A model generated the notes under the pieces. It saw nothing but the letters and a program-made list of their open reading frames with translations. It was not told where the DNA came from and did not search any database. A program made the position numbers and the translations under genes. A DNA stretch of 64,000 bases, from positions 26,526,670 to 26,590,669 of the forward strand of contig CM043872.1 in the NCBI GenBank assembly GCA_023846275.1, written 5' to 3'. Shown one piece after another: positions 28,501 to 36,355 of this stretch. The DNA comes from Vanilla planifolia. Its lineage: Eukaryota; Streptophyta; Magnoliopsida; Asparagales; Orchidaceae. Position 1 is the first letter of the stretch; the number at the start of each line of letters is the position of its first letter.

Positions 28501-28620
28501 TCCCAAAAGTCGGAGCAGGGGGCTCCTGTCGAGCCCGCCATTAATTGAGCCCGCCCAAAACCTGGTGTGCAGGGAGTGCGCTCTCCCTTGAAAGCATGAC
28601 GACGACAGGATCTTCAGCAT
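8035..28620 (-). CDS. LON1: Lon protease homolog, mitochondrial, 20 exons
   Basis: ATP-dependent serine protease expected in the mitochondrial matrix, degrading damaged proteins. Exons in order: 28285-28620, 26489-26554, 24954-25145, 24749-24814, 24620-24661, 23963-24085, 23272-23370, 22388-22453, 22119-22205, 21682-21721, 21408-21579, 19448-19572, 11033-11163, 10823-10927, 10592-10705, 9937-10104, 9571-9672, 8914-9156, 8323-8841, 8035-8220. They join in one frame (2982 nt, 993 aa). Residues 1-110 resemble a mitochondrial presequence plus an acidic/glycine-rich linker. The Lon N domain begins near [18 protein letters not shown] (113 on). Walker A is GPPGVGKT (479-486), Walker B is PLVLIDEID (541-549). 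An acidic plant-type insertion lies at 690-760. The catalytic serine is in PKDGPSAG (S893) and the catalytic lysine is K936 of GGVKEK, spaced 43 residues apart as in E. coli Lon. The start is the ATG at 28620 ([10 protein letters not shown]). All introns are GT-AG except intron 5 (GC-AG). Confidence 0.96.
12160..12450 (+). repeat. Degenerate tandem repeat, unit about 35-55 bp
   Basis: Words of the form GTGTTTT(A/G)T, followed by (T/C)AGGTTT or GATTATT, then (G)ATAAGAACA and ATGAT, recur about six times with large divergence, for example at 12170, 12208, 12262, 12340, 12376 and 12415. Unit length varies because of indels. Confidence 0.5.
12800..15300 (+). mobile_element. Degenerate Ty1-copia retrotransposon in Lon intron 12
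   Basis: At 13140-13240 the sequence resembles the 3' part of a copia LTR (GTAGCCATGGGTTTCTCCTG), followed near 13386 by TGGTATATATTA, a weak match to the tRNA-Met primer site TGGTATCAGAGC. At 14640-14690 a frame reads [15 protein letters not shown], like the pre-integrase LGHMSE motif. At 14760-14860 there is [14 protein letters not shown]...LIH. At 15020-15130 a broken frame reads [13 protein letters not shown]...QMNKTL, like the copia integrase EF..LYST.GI...PYTPQQNG..ERMNRTL segment. Stops and frameshifts are frequent and the ends are approximate. Confidence 0.5.
16461..16502. repeat. (TA)n microsatellite
   Basis: About 20 perfect TA units in Lon intron 12. Confidence 0.95.
23435..23616 (+). 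repeat. Perfect 89-bp tandem duplication in Lon intron 6
   Basis: The 89-bp unit starting AAGAATATTGATCAAGCATA at 23435 is repeated without any mismatch at 23524, with a few shared bases continuing to 23616. It lies in the intron between exons 6 and 7 and does not touch splice sites. Perfect identity implies a recent duplication, or possibly an assembly duplication. Confidence 0.95.
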
Positions 28621-28716
28621 GGAGTACCGAGTGAGATGGAATGAATAAAAAGTTCCCAATTTTATGTTTCACTGCCAGATTTCAACGTCTGAATTCCCTT
28701 TCGCAACACGCCAGGC

Positions 28717-28782
28717 AAAACCCTCTGTGAAAACCCTTGGCATAAGCAGACGCTTACTCTTTCTTGGGAGGAAGAAATATAC
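28717..28782 (-). promoter_or_regulatory. Candidate Lon promoter: TATA-like and telo-box-like motifs
   Basis: On the minus strand TATATTT (plus coordinates 28776-28782) lies about 160 nt upstream of the Lon ATG. Two AGGGTTTT motifs (28717-28724 and 28730-28737) sit between it and the gene. AAACCCT-type telo boxes are frequent in promoters of plant housekeeping genes. Function is inferred from motif and position only. Confidence 0.35.
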
Positions 28783-31034
28783 AAAATTTATTTTCCATTA
28801 ATCAGCGACTAACCTTAAAACTAATTTATTATTCAAACAATATTAATCGTAAAGGAAATTTTTGATATATTTATTCCTATTTTGAAGTCAAATTTTTTGA
28901 ATAATACAAAAAAAATTGAAATTTGTTTGAAGTATAGCATTTAACCTACTATTTTTAATAATTTTATTTTACAAAAAAAAATGACAAATAAAAAGTTTTT
29001 ATTATTTATTAAGAAAATAAGGTATTAAGTTTAATAAAACTTCTTGATGGCATTCTAGCATTCTTTTTCCTTTCAAGGTCTATTTGAAACAAGATTGTAC
29101 CTCTTTGCATAAGTATCAAAATTAGACAAACTCACCTTCATGGCTATCTTTGCTTTAAATTAAAATTAGACTTGTTCGTTAATATATTGAAGTTATTAAA
29201 TTTCGAAAAGTTCATATCATTTATGCCTATTTTTTCTATAAATAATCCTTTGAACAACAGTTTTCAAACAAACAAGAATCAATCAACTTGATAATTTCTA
29301 TTGCTTATCCAGGGTTGAACCCTAGGATTTGATGATAGACTTGAAAAACTACTTACATAAGCTTTATGCCCAATCATTCTAGATGACACTTGCATCGTTA
29401 TTGCCATCACCAAGTTGGCTAATGCTTATTCATTGAATACCATCATTCCTTAATTTGGGAGAAAAGTTCATAATTTGCGGGGCTTCTTCAAACGAATGAT
29501 TTGAATGTCGAAGGATTATAACAAATAATTATAGAGTTGATAATTTATATCTTTTGCAAAGCTTTGAATAAGGATATTCCTGATACTCACAAAGAAAAAT
29601 AAAAGTAATTTAGATAAAAATAAATGAAATGATACTAAAGTCAAATTCAACTCATAATTTTCTCCTTTATTTGGTATTAAAGTTATGTCTAAATTAGGAT
29701 TTTTATTCTATACTTTTTTTACATATTTGGTATTTGAGTCCTAACATCAACAATTTAAGGAGCCCAAAGTGGCTTAAACATTTCTCGAACCACTTAGATA
29801 GTTCATGTTTTAAAGTGTAACAAATTTTGGAGGTATAATTTTTCTTCGAGGTATCTTTGATGTTTAGATTTATTTTTTTTTTTTTTGTCTTTAAGATTAG
29901 ATTGTTTAATGTATTCCAATTTTATTGCTATCTTATAACAATCTATCATTCTTAAAATATGCAATACTTATATTCAACATGATAAGTTTTTAAACCATCA
30001 ACTATATCAAAATTATATTATATTTTGTTATATTCATAGTCATAATTTTTTTTTAATAATATATCTTATTTATGATTTTTTTAATTTTATCTTATATTTA
30101 ATAAATAGAAGTATAATTTGAAATCTCTTTATAACACCTCTATTAAAAATTTTATAGTAACTATAAAATCTATTATATGATGATTATATGATAAATTTAG
30201 TGTAATCTTGTTTTGTCGAGTCTTTAAAAATGAATCTTATTCCATATTATAAACCTTATTTATTTGGTTCTTATGATAGAACTTGAACTAAAATCATAAA
30301 AATATGTTATACTTCTACTTGAAAGGTTATTAAGAAAATATTGTGTATGATATAATTAATATATAATTAATGATTTTTATATCCAATACAACTTGTTTTA
30401 TTTTAGTACTATTTTGCACCTTAATCAAGTTGGTTATATTTAGTAGTACTATGCACCTTAATAAAGTTATTATTATCTCAAATGATACTTTTTCAAGTAT
30501 ATTTTTTATTATCAATATCATAAAAAAATTGATAAATCTCTTTCATATTAGTTGATATTTCTTAAGTTTTTTTAGCCTAATCAACATAATTCTATGTCTC
30601 CTAACCAAACAATAATTAAACAAATCATCAAAAGAAGAATCGATTGAATTTATGTTGTATCCACAAATTTCTTTACTCTTAATTTCTACTTGACTATTAA
30701 ACATTGCAATTTTTTACCTTCATATGAATTTCCTAATATTTAAAATTTTATTTCATATCAAGTGTTTAATTTAAATTTCAATGTGGAATGTGTTTTCTTT
30801 TCATATATATGAGAAAAAAAAAATTTGATGAGTCAGATTATTTAAGTTTTTATGTATTTAGACAACTAGATGAGTGTGCTATATGTTATTCTTAGATTCT
30901 TTGAATATATAGATGACATGTGTTAACCAAGAGATATATACAATCGACTAACTTGGCATGTAGCGGTGCCATGTCTTGAGCATTAAGACAAACTTATGGA
31001 GATTGTTATCCAACCAAATAAAGACACTTGAAGT
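28783..31034. other. AT-rich intergenic region upstream of the Lon gene
   Basis: About 2.2 kb of very AT-rich sequence with no long reading frame, recognisable RNA gene or clear repeat. Short frames on both strands near 30330-30555 overlap each other and look random. Confidence 0.6.
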
Positions 31035-31332
31035 ATAGCTGTAACAGCCCTAGTTTTCTCTTATTTGTATTTTTATATGCTTAAACGAAAGAGCTTTGTG
31101 AGACGAATCCAACGATGTTTAATTTGTAATTTTTGGAGCTCTAATGAATAAATTATGAATTTTTGAAGATTTGGGATAAATTTGTAACGTAGAGGATAGA
31201 TCTGTAATTTTTAAATGTCGGTTTAGTTCAAATCCGATTGGCGGAGGGTATATTTGCAAATATAATATTTGGAGGGGGTTTTCTGCAAAATACGTTTCAC
31301 GAACGTTCCCTATAGTCGGTTTCGGCCGCTGC

Positions 31333-31339
31333 TATAAAA
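31333..31339 (+). promoter_or_regulatory. TATA box of the solo LTR
   Basis: TATAAAA within GCTGCTATAAAAGCCG, in a GC-rich setting about 293 bp from the LTR start. It would mark the U3-R boundary about 30 bp downstream. Confidence 0.55.
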
Positions 31340-31565
31340 GCCGATTCTGTGCGTTTGAACCGCATTTCTGCGCACACGGCGGCGAGGCACGACGGCGACG
31401 AACTTTCGTGATTTTCGGCAAGCGACGACGACGGTCAACGAAGGTTAGAATTTTATTTGCGTTGTCACTTTTATAAGCTTTTTGGTGAGTGGCGGTCAGT
31501 TGGCCGGCGAGAGACGCAAGAAACTCCTAGGTTCGTCGGCGAAATATTTCGGTTTCGCCGGACGC

Positions 31566-31592
31566 GAGAGAGAGAGAGAGAGAGAGAGAGAG
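31566..31592. repeat. (GA)n microsatellite in the solo LTR
   Basis: About 13 GA units, in what would be the transcribed part of the LTR. Confidence 0.95.
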
Positions 31593-31659
31593 GTGGCGGC
31601 GTGAACCAGTCCAGGCTTTGGACCGGGTTACGCTGCTGAACCGGATGCCGAGAGCCCGC

Positions 31660-31830
31660 GGTCCAGCGTGCCGAGCACGCCCGGTCCAGCGCCGAGCGGG
31701 CGGTCCAGCGACGGCGTAAGAAATTTGGGAATTTAGAAAGCTGTTTGGAAAAGCTTTTAGAAAGTTTTTCTGCGCGGGCGGTTCAGCGACGGGCGCGGGC
31801 GGTCCAGCGTAGACCGTGGCCGGTCCAGCG
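31660..31830 (+). repeat. Six GGTCCAGCG-type repeats
   Basis: GGTCCAGCG occurs at 31660, 31683, 31702, 31801 and 31822, and the variant GGTTCAGCG at 31780. They sit in GC-rich blocks separated by an AT-richer spacer containing GGAAAAGCTTTTAGAAAG, which also recurs near 31860. All copies are in the same orientation. Confidence 0.85.
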
Positions 31831-32285
31831 TCTTTTGGGATTTATTTTGGGGTGTGTTTGGGAAAGCTTTTAGAAAGCGCTGTTTGGCTATAATTATTTT
31901 TGTATTTTATGGGCTTGTAGGACATCAAGAAGAATCAGAAGTGAGTAAGACGGGTGGTACAACAAATTCAGGTAGATAAATTCGTAACCTGTGATATAGC
32001 ACAATAGTATTTATTTATATTTCGATACATGGTTTCTTATGGGCTGCATTACAGTTTTTCTTTACATGACTTTTATCTCATGGCTTGATATATGTTTTAT
32101 GGTGTTATTTTCTAATTGAACTGAAAGCATAAAAGATGACAAAAAGGAAATTGAAACAAAAAGCATAATATGAGATAAAATATAATTGGTTGGACATATT
32201 GATATGGTTTTGGCATATTTATCACATGTGTGACATGGTTGGAAAATAAAAATGAAAATTGGATTCCTGGAGACATTATCCTCAC

Positions 32286-32496
32286 CACTAGGCCTAGCGG
32301 ATGAGATCGCAGGGTATCGATCTTAGGATCAGATATCTGCCTAGTGTGTATGTGTACCATGACCTCCGTATATATTGATGACACCAGGCCTAGCGGATGT
32401 GATCGCAGGGTATTAGTACTATACCTGCCTGGTGGCACTAGGCCTAGCGGATGAGATCGCAGGGTATCGGTCTTCGGATCAGATATCTGCCTAGTG
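32286..32496 (+). repeat. Three hairpin-forming repeats in the solo LTR
   Basis: Copies lie at 32286-32346, 32382-32434 and 32436-32496. Each begins CAC(T/C)AGGCCTAGCGGATG and closes with GCCTA(G)TG or its counterpart. In copies 1 and 3 the arms are CACTAGGC / GCCTAGTG; in copy 2 they are CACCAGGC / GCCTGGTG, a paired change. An inner stem GCAG..TATC pairs with GATATCTGC in copies 1 and 3, and GCAGG.TAT with ATACCTGC in copy 2. The apical loop is GATC-TTAG-GATC in copy 1 and GGTC-TTCG-GATC in copy 3. Confidence 0.85.
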
Positions 32497-32547
32497 TTAT
32501 GTACTGGATGGATGCCGGCTGGAGGGTCATTTGATTTGATGATTGGA

Positions 32548-33264
32548 TCCAGAGGATGATGATTCAAAGGGAATCGGGCCCAGTAAGTGTATAACATATA
32601 AAATAATGGAAATGGAAATTTGGTATACATGTTTATCTGGTTTACTTTTGATACTGCATGACATTTGATATGAAGGTATTCATATGGTTTATTTTTCACC
32701 GCTTATGAGATGGATTTTGTTTTATCATGTTTCACGACTTGTCTTTTATATCTGGAGATTTATTTTACTTGGTTACATAATGGATTTATCTGCTGAGATA
32801 TATATGTCTCATTAGTGCTTCATCACAGGTCATGTATCCACTACACCGAGAGCTGGGGATTATAATGGTACAGGAGAGGACTATACTCCTGACATGTGAG
32901 AGGGGATAGATTTTTGGTAGGAGTGGATTTGGTTTCATTTTGGTACTTTTTGGTACTTCAGTTTTGTGGTTTATTGTATATATATACAGTTTAATATACA
33001 CATGTTTTCATTTCAGCTCCATGGTTTGGATTTGGTTAAAATGTTTTAAAAATATATGGGATTGGTTAGAGGGTTAGAATTGTCTCACCGTCGGGTCCCC
33101 ACCTAGGCATGGTTTGTCCTCACTCGAGATTATTTCTTATGCAGCATCCTTAATTTATTGTAGTTGGTAAGGTGGGGTGCCATGTATACCAAATTTCCAT
33201 TTCCATTATTTTATATGTTATATACTTACTGGGCCCGATTCCCTTTGAATCATCATCCTCTGGA
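32548..33264. repeat. 83-bp inverted repeat pair within the solo LTR
   Basis: The segment at 32548-32630 (starting TCCAGAGGATGATGATTC) is present as its reverse complement at 33182-33264 (ending GAATCATCATCCTCTGGA). The copies are nearly or completely identical. Confidence 0.9.
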
Positions 33265-33804
33265 TTACTTTTGATACTGCATGACATTTGATATGAAGGT
33301 ATTTATATGGTTTATTTTCACTGCTTATGAGATGGATTTTGTTTTATCATGTTTCACGGCTTGTCTTTTATATCTGGAGATTTATTTTACTTGGTTACAT
33401 AATGGATTTATCTGCTGAGATATATATGTCTCATTAGTGCTTCATCACAGGTCATGTATCCACTACACCGAGAACTGGGGATTATAATGAAACAGGAGAG
33501 GACTATACTCCTGACATGTGAGAGGGGATAGATTTTTTGTGGGAGTGGATTTGGTTTCATTTTGGTACTTTTTGGTACTTCAGTTTTGTGGTTTATTGTA
33601 TATATATACAGTTTAATATACACATGTTTTCATTTCAGCTCCATGGTTTGGATTTGGTTAAAATGTTTTAAAAAATATATGGGATTGGTTAGAGGGTTAG
33701 AATTGTCTCACCGTCGGGTCCCCACCTAGGCATGGTTTGTCCTCACTCGAGATTATTTCTTATGCAGCATCCTTAATTTACTGTAGTTGGTAAGGTGGGG
33801 TGCC
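32642..33804 (+). repeat. 540-bp direct duplication within the solo LTR
   Basis: The segment 32642-33181 (starting TTACTTTTGATACTGC, ending GGTGGGGTGCC) is repeated at 33265-33804 with roughly ten differences. The copies are separated exactly by the inverted 83-bp segment. Both end five bases short of the LTR terminus sequence, but only the second copy is followed by TGACA and the target duplication. Confidence 0.9.
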
Positions 33805-33814
33805 TGACAATAGC

Positions 33815-34840
33815 ATTGCAGGATAAAGTTTATTGAGAAGAAATTGAGTGATGCAACATAGATTGCATCAGATGGAGGATATAAATTTGATATAATAAAA
33901 TCTAGAATATAGGAGGTCAATTTTATTACAAATCAAGTGAACATTAGCTTAATATAACTAATACTATGAACCAAACGAATAATACATCATACTTGAAAGG
34001 ATTCCACACAAATCTACTTAAAAATGTAAAACTCAAACTCTTCCCAAAAGAGAAAAAATCAACAAAAAAAATTAACAAAGAAGCAAATTAGAGACTTCTT
34101 AAAATTGATTATACTAAGAGACATATCATAAGCTTTGAATATACATGTTAAGCTCTCATTCTTAAAATGACTTTAACACGCAAGTTTAAAACATTTATTT
34201 CTTTCTAAAAGCTTAACAAATATAGCTAAATTCTCACTCAAAAAAGCTCATTAATTATTTGAAGAAGCTTTTTCGAGGTTTTATGATATGTAAAAACAAC
34301 ACTTCAATGAGACACTCTTATTTCAATTTTATGTAAAACATTTCAACTAGGAATGATTGATTCTCCTTCTCATTTAATGATTAGATATTATATTTACACA
34401 TGCAAAAACATGTAATTTTGTTATCATAATCTATCATTGTATAGTTTGTGGGCAAGCTTTAAAACACATTTGGATTTTGGAAGTGAAATTAAAAAGTTAT
34501 GATGAAAAATAAACTCTAAATTTTAGATTTTATTGAAGTATAGTATTGTAACATAAGAACTTTATCTTCTTCTTGAATGATGTTATAAAAGATTTGTTTC
34601 CAAAAAAAAATGTTAGATATAAAATTCATGGCTAATATTCGATTAACCAATCGATAGGGGGAAACACCAACACATACAACGATCTGAATTGACAGCCTTC
34701 TTCTTTATAAGAAAAAAAAAACAGCGAGAACGATAACAGAGCAGCAAAACAGGGTTTGAGATACCACTCCGTCCCTCTCCTCTTCTTCATCTCTCCCACG
34801 GCACACGGAATCGATCCAACCCCAAAGTGGGTTTTCCTTC
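33815..34840. other. AT-rich spacer between the solo LTR and the PMEI-like gene
   Basis: No gene or repeat recognised. The part just below 34841 should hold the 3' UTR of the minus-strand PMEI-like gene. Confidence 0.6.
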
Positions 34841-35530
34841 TCATTCATAATCTTCGTTGGGCCGGTCCATGTTGAAGATGGCGAGGCAATTGTCGGTCAT
34901 GTTCTGCAGAGTCTGAGACCACTGCGCCATGGGAGACTTCACAGTGAACTCCTGGAAGCCGTCCTCGCAGGTGCCGAAGTTGCTGATCATGGCGCTGAGC
35001 ATGGCGTCGCGGGTCCCGGCGTCCCCCGCCCGAACTGCCTCGTTGGCGGCCTCGAGGTTGTCGAGGGCGTCGTCGTAGGTGTCGATGCAGTCGCGCAGGA
35101 GGTCACGAATCTTGGCCCCCGTGGCGGGGTCAGCGGAGAGTCTCTGGGCGAAGGAGCGGGCCTCGTGGGCCTTCGCGTCCACCGCCCTCATGAGGGCGGA
35201 AAGGACGGCGGCCTTGTCGGCTCGCTTTAGGCCCTTGATGGAGTCGAGGCAGAGGTCGGAAAAGTCGGTGTGGCTACAGAAGGATTTGAGGGCGTCGTCG
35301 AGTCCTTTGGCGGGGGCTGAGGGAGGAGGTGGTGAGGGGGTGGGTGGGGGAGGGGACGAGGTTGGGGGAGGCGGAGGTGAGGTGGTGGGAGGGGGAGGCG
35401 GAGGTGAGGTGGGAGATGGCAGAGATGGGGAACGGGAGCCGCGGGGGACGCAGAGGGAGGTACAGGGGTGGAGGAGGGAGTAGGAGAGGGAGAGGAGGAA
35501 AAGGAAGAGGAGCGGAAAGGCTGGCCTCAT
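34841..35530 (-). CDS. Pectinesterase/invertase inhibitor-domain protein with proline-rich spacer
   Basis: Intronless, 229 aa, ATG at 35530. Residues 1-27 form a leucine-rich secretion signal (MRPAFPLLFLFLLSLSYSLL). Residues 39-72 are an extensin-like run of SPPPP/TSPPPPP blocks. The PMEI domain covers about 77-220. Its four conserved cysteines fit the family disulfide pattern: C85-C94 (9 apart) and C148-C188 (40 apart). A fifth cysteine, C215, is in NMTDNCLAIFN, the usual helix end. PMEI-domain proteins act in the cell wall or apoplast, inhibiting pectin methylesterases or invertases; which target applies here cannot be told from sequence. There is no pectinesterase catalytic domain downstream, so it is an inhibitor-only protein. 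The gene is strikingly GC-rich compared with its surroundings. The frames on the opposite strand are composition artefacts. Confidence 0.92.
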   Translation of the reverse strand: MRPAFPLLFLFLLSLSYSLLHPCTSLCVPRGSRSPSLPSPTSPPPPPPTTSPPPPPTSSPPPPTPSPPPPSAPAKGLDDALKSFCSHTDFSDLCLDSIKGLKRADKAAVLSALMRAVDAKAHEARSFAQRLSADPATGAKIRDLLRDCIDTYDDALDNLEAANEAVRAGDAGTRDAMLSAMISNFGTCEDGFQEFTVKSPMAQWSQTLQNMTDNCLAIFNMDRPNEDYE

Positions 35531-35593
35531 CTTGGGTTCTCCAAGGAAGGACGGGAGGCCAGATTAGAAATGTAGAAGGGAGGAAGGAGAAGA

Positions 35594-35603
35594 CTTATAT
35601 ATA
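35594..35603 (-). promoter_or_regulatory. TATA box of the PMEI-like gene
   Basis: The minus strand reads TATATATAAG about 65 nt upstream of the ATG at 35530, implying a short 5' UTR. Confidence 0.65.
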
Positions 35604-36355
35604 CGAAGAAGAAGGTGAGCAGAAAAATTTGGCGGGTGGGTTCCCGGCTTTACAGGGCCGAGCAAGGCAGGAGCCGTTGGTGAGTAACGGATTTTCGAAT
35701 GCACGGATATTGTTCAGCCTAATTAAGCAACATTTGCAGATTTGTAAATTGCTGTGCATTATATAACTTATACCTATAACTTGTTACAATTCATGTGCAC
35801 ATAACTTTATTGCTTTATTAAATTCATACATGAATTACATAATTTGAATATATACAAATTTACTAATGAAAAAAAAAAAAAACCACATACATATTATATG
35901 ATTTTTATTTATCACAAACAATTATACAATCATCATGCAATTCACACACACATGAATTTGTTGATGCATTATGCAATTTGTATCTCTATAAATTCGTCAA
36001 TGTATGAAATGTTACATGCATTAATTTATAATATTATAGGCAAAATACATAATTTGTATAGAAGTTCCAACTTCCATATTCTCAACACAGGAAACCAAAG
36101 TTACTACAACACAAACAGCAATACATTGAAAGTACACATATTACAAAATAAATTAGAATTCACAACCCAATTGATACAACAACAATTACAGAGATGGTCT
36201 TTGTTTGCACAAACACAAGGTCTATGGCACAAACTCATGTAGAAAATTTCTCAAGTCTGAATGGTAAATCGACCACACATAAAAATACATGGTTTTTTGT
36301 ACTACACAACCCGTGGTACATTGTTTTGAAGAGTCTGTGAGATATGACACGGAAT
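35604..36355. other. Spacer between the PMEI-like promoter and the USP gene 3' end
   Basis: AT-rich; expected to carry upstream PMEI promoter sequence and the 3' UTR of the universal stress protein gene. No other gene seen; the 132-codon plus-strand frame at 35844-36242 is low-complexity and has no recognisable family motif. Confidence 0.5.

Larger units (their letters stand above)
31040..33809 (+). mobile_element. Solo LTR of a Ty3-gypsy-like retrotransposon, with target-site duplication
   Basis: The element starts TGTAACAGCCCTAG at 31040 and ends GGTGGGGTGCCTGACA at 33809, that is TG...CA termini as in chromovirus-type gypsy LTRs (TGTAACACCC starts are common). It is flanked by the same five bases, ATAGC, at 31035-31039 and 33810-33814. 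No gag, pol, primer site or second LTR occurs between the flanks. The simplest reading is a solo LTR left by LTR-LTR recombination, about 2.77 kb including an internal duplication. A TATA box lies about 293 bp from the start. The internal part is GC-rich and repeat-rich, unlike its AT-rich surroundings. Reading frames inside it, such as the 195-codon minus-strand frame at 32112-32699, are incidental. Family assignment is tentative because no coding region remains. Confidence 0.75.

Noticed and set aside
28322..28591. 89-codon plus-strand frame in Lon exon 1
   Set aside because: Antisense to the GC-rich presequence exon; no separate evidence.
28621..28659. Upstream in-frame extension of the Lon N-terminus
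   Set aside because: It would need a TTG start; the ATG at 28620 begins a presequence-like N-terminus and is the simpler choice.
32112..32699. 195-codon minus-strand open frame
   Set aside because: It lies inside the solo LTR antisense to the hairpin repeats; its apparent peptide repeats simply mirror the DNA repeats.
35079..35766. Plus-strand frames of 134 and 145 codons rich in Gly/Glu/Trp/Arg
   Set aside because: They are opposite-strand shadows of the GC-rich PMEI-like gene and its proline-rich region.
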